Shown: one piece after another, positions 1 to 6,807 of the stretch
Layout of the letters: each line of letters begins with the position of its first letter
Numbering within the stretch: the stretch's first letter is position 1
Source: JANYBV01 sp043763155
GTDB taxonomy: Bacteria > Pseudomonadota > Alphaproteobacteria > Rickettsiales > SXRF01
Reading direction: 5' to 3'
Assembly: GCA_043763155.1 (NCBI GenBank)
Contig: JAYULW010000109.1
Span: 1 to 24,024, forward strand
DNA length: 24,024 nt
Position numbers and translations under genes: made by a program
Notes under the pieces: model-generated
Database searches by the model: none
What the model was told of the DNA's origin: nothing
Seen by the model: only the letters and a program-made list of their open reading frames with translations

Positions 1-89
1 CCCTTGGTTTCTGAGGCCAAAGGACGCTCCACAACGGCGATATCCGCGTCGTGTGAACTGCTACGCGAAACTGGCTCACTGCCTGACAT
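1..89 (-). CDS. Possible 5' end of an unknown gene running off the left edge
   Basis: On the minus strand an ATG at 89-87 opens a frame of 29 codons that reaches the left edge without a stop; the peptide begins MSGSEPVSRSSSHDADIAVV. There is no Shine-Dalgarno sequence. A perfect TTGACA lies at 125-120, followed 17 bases later by a weak TAGTTA at 102-97, so a transcript could start almost at the ATG and be leaderless. The peptide is Ser-rich and matches no family I recognise. Plus-strand frames are also open here, so the coding strand is not certain. Confidence 0.2.
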   Translation of the reverse strand, partial: MSGSEPVSRSSSHDADIAVVERPLASETK

Positions 90-180
90 GGAGCATAACT
101 AGCAACTTGTATCCACAATGTCAATACAGACCACCAGTACCTACTAAGCCTTCAAGCCCCTCCTCTGTGTGTCTTTTCAT

Positions 181-263
181 AAATACCGTCAGGCGAGAAC
201 ATTTCATGAATCAGGTGAACAAGCCTGATTTATTTCAAAAAAATGCCGTCAAAAATACCGTCA
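181..263 (+). repeat. Three direct repeats AAAT(A/G)CCGTCA
   Basis: Copies lie at 181-191 (AAATACCGTCA), 241-251 (AAATGCCGTCA) and 253-263 (AAATACCGTCA), all in the same orientation. The last two are 12 bases apart, about one helical turn, which suits cooperative protein binding. Short same-orientation repeats near an attachment site are typical of tyrosine-integrase arm sites, but no integrase gene is visible in the window. Confidence 0.6.
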
Positions 264-442
264 AAAAACTTCGGTTGCCGCAAAATTCCAATCACGTAAA
301 ACAGAATTATTTCAACCTATTCAGTATCTTAGAAGAAAAATTCTGCGAATTGATCATACAGCACGCATCGTCAACAGCACTTCTTTAAGAAATTGATTTA
401 TATGACATATTTTGCATTCTCGTGAGTATTGCACCGCACCCC

Positions 443-1990
443 CTACTCCCACTCAATCGTCCCCGGCGGCTTTGACGTGACGTCATAGACCACGCGGCTC
501 ACGCCCTTCACTTCATTGATGATGCGGGTGGCCGCACGGCCGAGGAAGTTCATGTCGAAGGCATAGAAATCCGCCGTCATGCCATCCACCGATGTCACGG
601 CGCGCAAGGCGAGCACGCGGTCATAGGTGCGGCCATCGCCCATCACGCCCACGGTCTGCACCGGCAGCAATACGGCAAAGGCCTGCCAGATTTTGTCATA
701 AAGCCCAGCTTTGCGGATTTCATCGAGATAGATCGCATCGGCCTTGCGCAGGATATCAAGTTTTTCGCGGGTTACACCACCCGGCAGCCGAATGGCGAGG
801 CCGGGGCCGGGAAACGGGTGCCGTCCTATGAATTTCTCAGGCAAACCAAGCTCTTGGCCGAGCTTTCTCACTTCATCCTTGAACAGTTCACGCAACGGCT
901 CAACCAGTTGCATGTTCATGCGGGCGGGCAAGCCCCCCACATTATGGTGCGACTTAATGGTAACGCTCGGCCCACCCACAACGGATACCGACTCAATCAC
1001 ATCCGGATACAGCGTGCCCTGCGCTAAAAAGTCCGCACCGCCCACGGCGTTTGCTTCCTGTTCAAACAACTCGATAAACGTCTCGCCGATAATTTTGCGC
1101 TTCTTTTCCGGGTCGCTCACATTGGCCAAACGCTGCAAGAACACCATGCTCGCATCCACCGTCACCAGCGGAATATTGAAATGGTTCTTAAACAGCGCAT
1201 TCACCTGGTCGGACTCACCTTCGCGCAGCAACCCCGTATCAATAAAAATACAGGTCAGCTTATCCTTGATCGCCTCATGCAAGAGCGCGGCCACCACCGA
1301 CGAATCCACCCCGCCCGAAAGCCCGCAGATCACCCGGCCGTTACCCACCTGTTCACGCACCCGCGCAATCGCGCTCTGGCGGAATGCCGCCATCGTCCAG
1401 TCGCCCTTGCAACCCGCTATTTTGCGCACAAAATTACGAATCAGCGCACTGCCCTCCGGCGTATGCACCACCTCAGGGTGGAACTGCACCCCGTAATATT
1501 TCTTGGCCTCATTGGCAATCGCCGCAAACGGCGCGCCCTCGGAATGGCCGATAACCTTAAACCCGTCCGGCAGCGCCACCACGCGGTCGCCGTGGCTCAT
1601 CCAAACCTGCTTGTCCTGCCCTTTGCGCCACACGCCTTCAAACAGCGGGCTGTCATCGGCCACATGCACCATGGCGCGGCCAAACTCGCGGTGGTCCGAA
1701 CCCTCAACTTTGCCGCCCAGCTGCTGGCACATCAGCTGCTGCCCATAACAAATCCCCATCACCGGAACACCCATGGCAAACACCTTGGGCGACACCTTGG
1801 GCGAGAATTCCTCATGCACCGACGCAGGCCCGCCCGAAAGGATAATCGCCTTCGGATGAAACGCCGCAATTTCGCTATCGGGAATATTGTAGGGCCGGAT
1901 CTCGGAGTAAACGCCATGCTCGCGCACGCGGCGGGCAATGAGCTGGGTTACCTGCGAACCAAAATCGAGAATAAGAATACGGTCAGTCAT
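443..1990 (-). CDS. guaA: GMP synthase (glutamine-hydrolysing)
   Basis: Converts XMP to GMP using ATP and glutamine, the last step of de novo GMP synthesis, in the cytoplasm. The 515-residue length is normal for the family. The N-terminal class I glutamine amidotransferase domain has the nucleophile Cys81 in GICYGQQL, and His171 and Glu173 in VQFHPE complete the triad. The ATP pyrophosphatase domain has the P-loop SGGVDS at 225-230, and the C-terminal dimerisation domain ends in PPGTIEWE. I chose the ATG at 1990 because AAGG sits 5 bases upstream and the protein then begins MTDRILILDFGSQ; a TTG at 2011 would add seven residues. It follows two lipoprotein genes on the same strand with a gap of 45 bases. 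The 3' end faces an AT-rich region and may be an integration site. Confidence 0.97.
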   Translation of the reverse strand: MTDRILILDFGSQVTQLIARRVREHGVYSEIRPYNIPDSEIAAFHPKAIILSGGPASVHEEFSPKVSPKVFAMGVPVMGICYGQQLMCQQLGGKVEGSDHREFGRAMVHVADDSPLFEGVWRKGQDKQVWMSHGDRVVALPDGFKVIGHSEGAPFAAIANEAKKYYGVQFHPEVVHTPEGSALIRNFVRKIAGCKGDWTMAAFRQSAIARVREQVGNGRVICGLSGGVDSSVVAALLHEAIKDKLTCIFIDTGLLREGESDQVNALFKNHFNIPLVTVDASMVFLQRLANVSDPEKKRKIIGETFIELFEQEANAVGGADFLAQGTLYPDVIESVSVVGGPSVTIKSHHNVGGLPARMNMQLVEPLRELFKDEVRKLGQELGLPEKFIGRHPFPGPGLAIRLPGGVTREKLDILRKADAIYLDEIRKAGLYDKIWQAFAVLLPVQTVGVMGDGRTYDRVLALRAVTSVDGMTADFYAFDMNFLGRAATRIINEVKGVSRVVYDVTSKPPGTIEWE

Positions 1991-2035
1991 GGAAGCCTTA
2001 AAAACCTTCAATAATAATGTGGGGTAGCGCCAGCG

Positions 2036-3013
2036 CTACTCGTTCAGGAAAAGCTCGATGCGGCGGGCGACGGGCTTGGCAGCCTCTGCGCCGTCAGCAG
2101 CGATAATGGCGCTTTCCGTCACGCCGCCATCAACAAGCACCTTCTTTACCACACTAATGCGCTTGGCTGGCAAGTCTTTTCCTTGCGCCGACGAGCCGGG
2201 AAGGGCCGCCACATGCAGCACCACCACATAGTCCGACTTACCCTTAACCGAGTTAACCACCTCATTAAGCACGTTTTTACCCGGCACCGACACATCCGCC
2301 TTGCCCGTATCGAAAAACACCGCATACGACGCCGTTTCGGTCGCCATTTCCGCTTTCGCGGGCGCAGCCGCCTTCGCCGCCATCTTTTCAGGCTTTGCCG
2401 CAGTCTTGGGGGTTGCCGCCGTCTTTTCCGGCATCACGTTATTCACCATCACTTCCGGCTCCGCGTCCGTTGCGGGCATCGCCGCCTTGGTCACTTTCGC
2501 CGCCTTCATTTTGCTCGGCATCTTCGCGGGCGCATCGTTCAGCGCATGAATCAGATTGTCACGGCAGAAGGCAATATCGTCTTCCTGCCAGTTTTCTTCC
2601 TGCTGTTCCACCCAGCAATCGAAGTAAAACTGGATCTGCGCCGCCTTCGTGGGCGACTTATCCTTAAGCGCCGGGGTCAGCACATCCATCACCCGGATGC
2701 GCATCTTATCCAGCTCCATGCGGTTCGCATCCGTCAAATCCCAGCCGTCCAGCTCTTCAGGCCCTGCTTCCTTGCCATACGCAAGCCGCAAGCCCTTATC
2801 CGCGAAATACCACGAATCCCGCCAGTCATAGGCTTTTTCTTCCTTGGTCGCGAAATCCATATACATGGCCGAAAGCTGGTTCTGGAACGCGCTGCCTTGC
2901 GGGGTCGTGTTCCGCAGCTCTTCCAGCCGGTACATCATGCAGCCCGACGACAGGCCGCTAACCGCTCCAAGCAACACAATACGGCGCATCACAGGACCAA
3001 ACATGGGCTTCAT
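2036..3013 (-). CDS. OmpA-like lipoprotein, downstream paralogue
   Basis: A 325-residue predicted lipoprotein. The signal sequence ends in the lipobox LSSGC with Cys25. A conserved N-terminal region (FATKEEKAYDW..FADKGLR, then FYFDCWVEQQEE) is followed by an Ala/Lys/Pro-rich linker of about residues 160-220 and an OmpA-like C-terminal domain. The upstream gene encodes a paralogue with the same plan. The peptidoglycan-binding Asp of OmpA domains is replaced: counting back 15 residues from the conserved Arg in PAKR gives Ala. The start at 3013 is supported by GGGAGG 7 bases upstream and touches the stop of the preceding gene (TAG then ATG), so translation is probably coupled. The likely site is the periplasmic face of an envelope membrane. 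The specific role is unknown. Confidence 0.85.
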   Translation of the reverse strand: MKPMFGPVMRRIVLLGAVSGLSSGCMMYRLEELRNTTPQGSAFQNQLSAMYMDFATKEEKAYDWRDSWYFADKGLRLAYGKEAGPEELDGWDLTDANRMELDKMRIRVMDVLTPALKDKSPTKAAQIQFYFDCWVEQQEENWQEDDIAFCRDNLIHALNDAPAKMPSKMKAAKVTKAAMPATDAEPEVMVNNVMPEKTAATPKTAAKPEKMAAKAAAPAKAEMATETASYAVFFDTGKADVSVPGKNVLNEVVNSVKGKSDYVVVLHVAALPGSSAQGKDLPAKRISVVKKVLVDGGVTESAIIAADGAEAAKPVARRIELFLNE

Positions 3014-3838
3014 CTACTTGCCTCCCTTGGCAGGCTCGGCGGTAATGGTAATGGTCACCACCTTGGTATTTTTAGCAATATTGTCGCGGCTCAGCATCAC
3101 GCCTTTGGCGCCTTCGCGCTGGGTGCGGATCTGGCGGCTGGAAACACCCGCCTTCACCAGCGCCTTCTTCACTGCGGCAATGCGCGCTTCGGTCAGCTTA
3201 TGCTGCGAAGCCTTGCGGCCCACATAGGCGCGCAGCTCAACCCAGTAATCCTTGCTGCCCAGCTCCGTAAGCTTGCACACCACCTCATCAATATCGGCCT
3301 TGTTTTCAGCCGTAAGCTTGGTTTCCTTCGGCGCGAAGGTGATGCTGCGGCGGAACGCCTGCCCATACACTTCCGGTCCTGCCGTTTCCAGCACCTGGTT
3401 CAGCGCCGGGCCAAATTCAGAGCCGCACAGCGCTTTGTCCGGCGCAATGCCGTCCACCACCTGCTGCTGCCAGCAATCGAACAAGAGTTGCGTGCGGGCC
3501 AGCTCCTTAGGCGCTGCCGCCTTCACATCATCGGTAAGCAGGCGGTTCAGCTGCGAGCGCGCATCGGCCAGCTCTGCGGCCTGCGGGGCGGGAATCGAGG
3601 TATTCGGCGCATCCGGCGCCACCGTCACCCCATTAAGCGCCCGAAGGCCTTTGGCGGCAAAATGGTCGGCGGCGCTGCGGCGGCCCTGTTCGGCCTCCGA
3701 GTCCGCAAAGTCGCGGTATTCAGCGGCCAGCGCGCCGGGGAAATCATCAGCCGGCGGGTTCAGTTTGCGTAAAGTTGCAAGGTCCGAAGAACAGCCGCTA
3801 AGCAGCACAAGAACAAGCAAAGGCGCGAGAATCCGCAT
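3014..3838 (-). CDS. OmpA-like lipoprotein, upstream paralogue
   Basis: A 274-residue predicted lipoprotein that begins MRILAPLLVLVLLSGCSS, with the lipobox LLSGC and Cys16. It shares with the downstream gene the pattern Y.DFA..EAE, FAAKGLRAL, LLFDCWQQQ and a C-terminal OmpA-like domain, so the two probably arose by tandem duplication. The Asp expected 15 residues before the conserved Arg (in LTEAR) is Ala here too. I placed the start at 3838 because it gives a compact lipoprotein signal, although the best Shine-Dalgarno match (AGGA) is about 11 bases away. An ATG at 3886 would add 16 residues and a second hydrophobic segment. It is the first gene of a likely three-gene unit ending in guaA and is divergent from ndk. 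Confidence 0.82.
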   Translation of the reverse strand: MRILAPLLVLVLLSGCSSDLATLRKLNPPADDFPGALAAEYRDFADSEAEQGRRSAADHFAAKGLRALNGVTVAPDAPNTSIPAPQAAELADARSQLNRLLTDDVKAAAPKELARTQLLFDCWQQQVVDGIAPDKALCGSEFGPALNQVLETAGPEVYGQAFRRSITFAPKETKLTAENKADIDEVVCKLTELGSKDYWVELRAYVGRKASQHKLTEARIAAVKKALVKAGVSSRQIRTQREGAKGVMLSRDNIAKNTKVVTITITAEPAKGGK

Positions 3839-3948
3839 GGGGGCTAACAATCCTAAAAAGGCGTTACAAAAACATGCCCATACCATAGTAAGTTTCTTTT
3901 CCTTGTACAGCCTGTTGTTTGCTTTCCACCCCCCAAAATGCAAAAGAG

Positions 3949-3977
3949 TTGCTTTATGTATCTTTTACGCATATATA
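3949..3977 (+). promoter_or_regulatory. Candidate sigma-70 promoter for ndk
   Basis: TTGCTT at 3949-3954 and TATATA at 3972-3977 are separated by exactly 17 bases. The expected start of transcription is near 3984, giving a leader of about 40 bases that contains a run of eight C residues and then the GGAG of ndk. This is a pattern match only. Confidence 0.5.
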
Positions 3978-4023
3978 AGCCGCGAAGATTAACCCCCCCC
4001 TATATATTCACGCGGAGATTACC

Positions 4024-4446
4024 ATGAGCAAGCAACGCACTTTTTCGATCCTGAAACCCGACGCCACCGAGCGCAACCTTACCGGCAAGATCAACGCCGT
4101 GTTTGAAACCAACGGCCTTCGCGTGATCGCGCAAAAGCGCATCCGCATGAGCCGCCTTCAGGCTGGCGCGTTCTACGGCGTGCACAAAGAACGCCCCTTC
4201 TACCAGGAACTGGTTGAGTACATGGTATCCGGCCCCGTAGTGGTTCAGGTGCTGGAAGGCGACAATGCCGTGGCCAAAAACCGCGACCTGATGGGCGCCA
4301 CCAACCCCGCAAACGCCGCTCCCGGCACCATCCGTAAAGAGTTCGCCGAATCCATCGAGCGCAACTCCGTGCATGGCTCCGACAGCGCCGAAAACGCCGA
4401 AACCGAAATTCGCTTCTTCTTCAGCGATACCGAAATCGTCGGCTAA
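4024..4446 (+). CDS. ndk: Nucleoside diphosphate kinase
   Basis: Transfers the gamma phosphate of ATP to other (d)NDPs through a phosphohistidine and so balances the NTP and dNTP pools. The 140-residue length is typical. It starts MSKQRTFSILKPDATERN, contains the KPDA motif, and has the phosphorylated His in NSVHGSDS near residue 117, followed by the usual ETEIRFFF tail. GGAG lies 6 bases before the ATG. A good promoter match lies upstream, and the gene is divergent from the lipoprotein-guaA unit, so both neighbours touch on nucleotide supply. A long inverted repeat follows the stop codon. Confidence 0.97.
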   Translation: MSKQRTFSILKPDATERNLTGKINAVFETNGLRVIAQKRIRMSRLQAGAFYGVHKERPFYQELVEYMVSGPVVVQVLEGDNAVAKNRDLMGATNPANAAPGTIRKEFAESIERNSVHGSDSAENAETEIRFFFSDTEIVG

Positions 4447-4452
4447 ATAACC

Positions 4453-4514
4453 GTTGCTGTAAGGCTCCGTTTTGCGTTAGCTTATGACGCATAACGCAAA
4501 ACGGAGCCAGCAAC
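4453..4514. repeat. Long inverted repeat between ndk and the next gene
   Basis: Perfect 17-base arms lie at 4463-4479 and 4492-4508 around a 12-base loop. The pairing continues outward with GTTGCT (4453-4458) and AGCAAC (4509-4514) after a 4-base bulge. No T-run follows on either strand, so it is not a classic intrinsic terminator. The right arm contains GGAG at 4503-4506, the likely Shine-Dalgarno sequence of the lipoprotein gene that starts at 4516, so the folded RNA would hide that site. Confidence 0.85.
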
Positions 4515-4515
4515 C

Positions 4516-4992
4516 ATGCCCACCACTTTCCTGCGCCTTTCGGCCTGCCTGTCATTAGCCCTTTTGTGCGCCTGCTCCTCGGATTCGCTGGGCAAATATG
4601 CGCGCGGCAACTGGCAGGGAACCGCCGACGAACAGCGCGACACGGGCGAAAACCCCAGCTACCCCATCACCGTCATCATCAACGACGACGAACATGTCGT
4701 AGTTGACTACCCGACCTACCATTGCTCCAGCAAGCTGGTGCGCCTGCCATCATCGGACGGCCACGCTGAATTCCGCGAAGAAATCACCAACGGCACCCAG
4801 AACTGCATAAGCGGCGGTCTGGTAACCCTACTGGTTGACGAAAACGACCACAACAAACTCTCCTTGCGCTGGAAAATGCGCAAAGCCGACGAGGATCATG
4901 GGCTGACCTACGTGGTGGCAACGCTTAACCGCGTCCCCCCGTCCGATCCGCGCTCCATCATCTTCTTCAACGACGATTCGTCTAAATACTAA
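4516..4992 (+). CDS. Small predicted lipoprotein of unknown function
   Basis: A 158-residue protein with a lipoprotein-type signal, MPTTFLRLSACLSLALLCAC, with the modified Cys at residue 20. The mature part is short, hydrophilic and acidic, with a YARGNWQGTADEQ segment near the start and two further Cys residues (in YHCSS and QNCIS) that could form a disulfide. I recognise no family. The likely Shine-Dalgarno sequence GGAG is 9 bases upstream, inside the right arm of the inverted repeat, so expression may depend on RNA structure. Its stop overlaps the purN stop tail to tail by 4 bases (CTAA at 4989-4992). Confidence 0.8.
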   Translation: MPTTFLRLSACLSLALLCACSSDSLGKYARGNWQGTADEQRDTGENPSYPITVIINDDEHVVVDYPTYHCSSKLVRLPSSDGHAEFREEITNGTQNCISGGLVTLLVDENDHNKLSLRWKMRKADEDHGLTYVVATLNRVPPSDPRSIIFFNDDSSKY

Positions 4993-5639
4993 ATAACAGG
5001 CTGCATAAGGCTGCCCTGCGCATCGCTGGCGCCAGCCACCACCACCTTGTCATCCACCACCGAAAGCCGCCCCTCGGCCAGTAGCCGGAGCGCCATCGGG
5101 TAGCAGCGGTGTTCCTGCTCCAGCACCCGCGCGCCCAGCGTCATGGGCGTATCGCCCACATGCACCGGCACCACGGCTTGCGCAATAATCGGCCCCACAT
5201 CCATCTCCGCCCGCACAAAATGCACGCTGCACCCGGAGAATTTCACCCCCGCCGCAATCGCGTCCTTGTGCGCCTGCACCCCCTTGAACGAGGGCAGCAG
5301 CGACGGATGGATATTGATCAGCTTATCGTGCCAGCGCGCAACAAACTCTGGCGACAATAGCCGCATGAACCCCGCTAACGCCACCACATCCACCAGATGC
5401 TCATCCAGCAAAAGCTGCATCGCATCGTCAAACCGCTGGCGGTTGGCATAAGGCGTATGGTCCAAAACCAGCGCCGGAATACCCGAATCCTTTGCCCGCG
5501 TCAGCCCAAACGCATCCGCCTTGTTGGAAATCACCACCACAATCTCAGCCGGAAAATACGGGTCCTTGCACGCATCAATCAGCGCCTGCAGGTTACTGCC
5601 GCTGCCCGAAATCAAAACACCAACGCGGCATTTACTCAC
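4989..5639 (-). CDS. purN: Phosphoribosylglycinamide formyltransferase
   Basis: Transfers a formyl group from 10-formyl-tetrahydrofolate to GAR, the third step of purine synthesis, in the cytoplasm. It has 216 residues, a normal length. The phosphate-binding loop is SGSGSN at 11-16. The catalytic residues are Asn109 and His111 in NIHPSLLPSFKG, and Asp147 in DVGPII. The start codon is GTG at 5639 and lies inside the end of purM with an 8-base overlap. No strong Shine-Dalgarno sequence is visible, so translation is probably coupled to purM. The stop overlaps that of the convergent lipoprotein gene. Confidence 0.96.
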   Translation of the reverse strand: MSKCRVGVLISGSGSNLQALIDACKDPYFPAEIVVVISNKADAFGLTRAKDSGIPALVLDHTPYANRQRFDDAMQLLLDEHLVDVVALAGFMRLLSPEFVARWHDKLINIHPSLLPSFKGVQAHKDAIAAGVKFSGCSVHFVRAEMDVGPIIAQAVVPVHVGDTPMTLGARVLEQEHRCYPMALRLLAEGRLSVVDDKVVVAGASDAQGSLMQPVI

Positions 5640-6681
5640 CCGTAATCACCGCGTGCTTACCGCGCTTCACCACCACCCCAAGGCGCGTCACTTTTTCGCC
5701 TTCCTTGGTAAGTGTCTTGCTAATCGCCTCAGCCGCGTCGGCTGCCACAATCAGCACCATGCCTGTACCGCAGTTAAACGTGCGGCGCATGTCGCTCATC
5801 GGCACATTGCCCGCCTTCTGTAACCATGCGAATACCGGCGGCAACGCCTTGGGCATCTCGCTCAAATCCACGCCCAGCGTCTTGGGCAACACGCGCGGGA
5901 TATTTTCAAGGCCACCGCCCGTAATATGCGCCAGCGCCCGCACCTTGCCCGGATACGCCTTAAACACCTTCAAACACGATTTCACATACAGCTTGGTGGG
6001 CGTAAGCAGCACATCCCCCAGCGTCTTCTTGCTGTCAAACGGCGCCTTGGCCTTATAGTCCAGCCCATTAAGCGCCATGATATGGCGCACCAGCGAAAAC
6101 CCGTTGGAATGCACCCCGCTGGACGCTAAGCCCAGCACCACATCGCCCACCTTCATGCCTTTACCCGGCAGCAAATTTTTCCTGTCCACCGCACCCACCG
6201 AAAACCCCGCAAGGTCATATTCGCCCGGCTTATACATGCCCGGCATTTCAGCGGTCTCACCCCCCACCAGCGCGCAACCCGACTCCGCGCAACCTTTCGC
6301 AATGCCCTGCACCACGGTGGCCGCAGTCGCCACCGAAAGCTTGCCGGTTGCAAAATAATCAAGGAAGAAAAGCGGCTCCGCGCCCTGCACGATCAAATCG
6401 TTCACGCACATCGCAACCAGGTCAATCCCTATGGTTTCATGCTTGTTCAGCTCCTGCGCGATCTTCAGCTTCGTGCCAACACCGTCCGTCGAGGAAACAA
6501 GAAGCGGGTCCTTATACCCGGCCTTTTTCAGATCGAACAACGCGCCAAAACCGCCCACACCGCCCATCGTGCCCTTGCGTTCCGTCGCTTTGGCAAACGG
6601 CTTGATGCGCTCCACCAGCGCGTCGCCTGCGTCAATATCTACCCCTGCTTGTTTATAGGTCGCTGCTTTGGCTTTTTTCAT
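5632..6681 (-). CDS. purM: Phosphoribosylformylglycinamidine cyclo-ligase (AIR synthetase)
   Basis: Closes the imidazole ring, converting FGAM to AIR with ATP, the fifth step of purine synthesis. It has 349 residues, the expected length. Family motifs visible are KGTMGGVGGFGALFDL near the N terminus, STDGVGTKLKIA, VGGETAEMPGMY and the C-terminal HITGGGLENIPR. AGGA lies 7 bases before the ATG. It is the first gene of a purM-purN operon. The 126-base gap to the divergent DUF2066 gene holds overlapping promoter candidates. Confidence 0.97.
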   Translation of the reverse strand: MKKAKAATYKQAGVDIDAGDALVERIKPFAKATERKGTMGGVGGFGALFDLKKAGYKDPLLVSSTDGVGTKLKIAQELNKHETIGIDLVAMCVNDLIVQGAEPLFFLDYFATGKLSVATAATVVQGIAKGCAESGCALVGGETAEMPGMYKPGEYDLAGFSVGAVDRKNLLPGKGMKVGDVVLGLASSGVHSNGFSLVRHIMALNGLDYKAKAPFDSKKTLGDVLLTPTKLYVKSCLKVFKAYPGKVRALAHITGGGLENIPRVLPKTLGVDLSEMPKALPPVFAWLQKAGNVPMSDMRRTFNCGTGMVLIVAADAAEAISKTLTKEGEKVTRLGVVVKRGKHAVITGE

Positions 6682-6748
6682 TTCCGAATCCTAACTGGGA
6701 TAACTGTCTGGCAAACGGGGCAATTACCGATTGCGGTTACGGCGGGTT

Positions 6749-6776
6749 TTGAGTATGACTAATAGCGAAGTATTAT
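6749..6776 (+). promoter_or_regulatory. Candidate promoter for the DUF2066 gene
   Basis: TTGAGT at 6749-6754 and TATTAT at 6771-6776 are separated by 16 bases. The predicted start near 6783 leaves a leader of about 25 bases without a Shine-Dalgarno sequence. The -10 box overlaps that of the purM candidate on the other strand. Confidence 0.4.
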
Positions 6777-6798
6777 AAAGAGTTGTACAAGCATTCAA
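6772..6798 (-). promoter_or_regulatory. Candidate promoter for purM-purN
   Basis: On the minus strand a perfect TATAAT lies at 6777-6772, with TTGAAT at 6798-6793 and a short spacer of 15 bases. It shares its AT core with the divergent plus-strand promoter candidate. Confidence 0.4.
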
Positions 6799-6807
6799 GC
6801 CTTAACC

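Larger units (their letters stand above)
1..442. other. AT-rich region beside the guaA 3' end, no confident gene
   Basis: This stretch lies beyond the stop codon of guaA and has no gene I can identify. By hand count 181-420 is about 35% G+C, whereas nearby coding DNA is clearly richer (12121-12180 is 70%). It holds three direct repeats of AAAT(A/G)CCGTCA. A plus-strand frame stays open from the left edge to 388, but its predicted protein is low-complexity in composition and matches nothing I know. Another plus-strand frame, open from the left edge, stops at 100-102 and could be the tail of a gene outside the window. The base composition, the repeats and the position at guaA, a known integration target for genomic islands, suggest the edge or remnant of an integrated element. 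That is inference; no integrase is visible here. Confidence 0.5.

Noticed and set aside
109..117. DnaA box (GTATCCACA)
   Set aside because: A single 8/9 match with no cluster, AT-rich unwinding element or origin genes nearby.
53..388. Open plus-strand frame of 111 codons beside guaA
   Set aside because: No Shine-Dalgarno sequence, unusual composition, no recognisable domain, and it spans the direct repeats and the AT-rich DNA; chance openness is more likely.
1988..2011. TTG start of guaA seven codons upstream
   Set aside because: The ATG at 1990 has AAGG at the right distance and gives the family's usual N terminus.
2183..3772. 529-codon plus-strand frame opposite the two lipoprotein genes
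   Set aside because: Extremely rich in Arg and His, as expected for the antisense of G+C-rich genes; the minus-strand genes have signal peptides, lipoboxes and a conserved domain.
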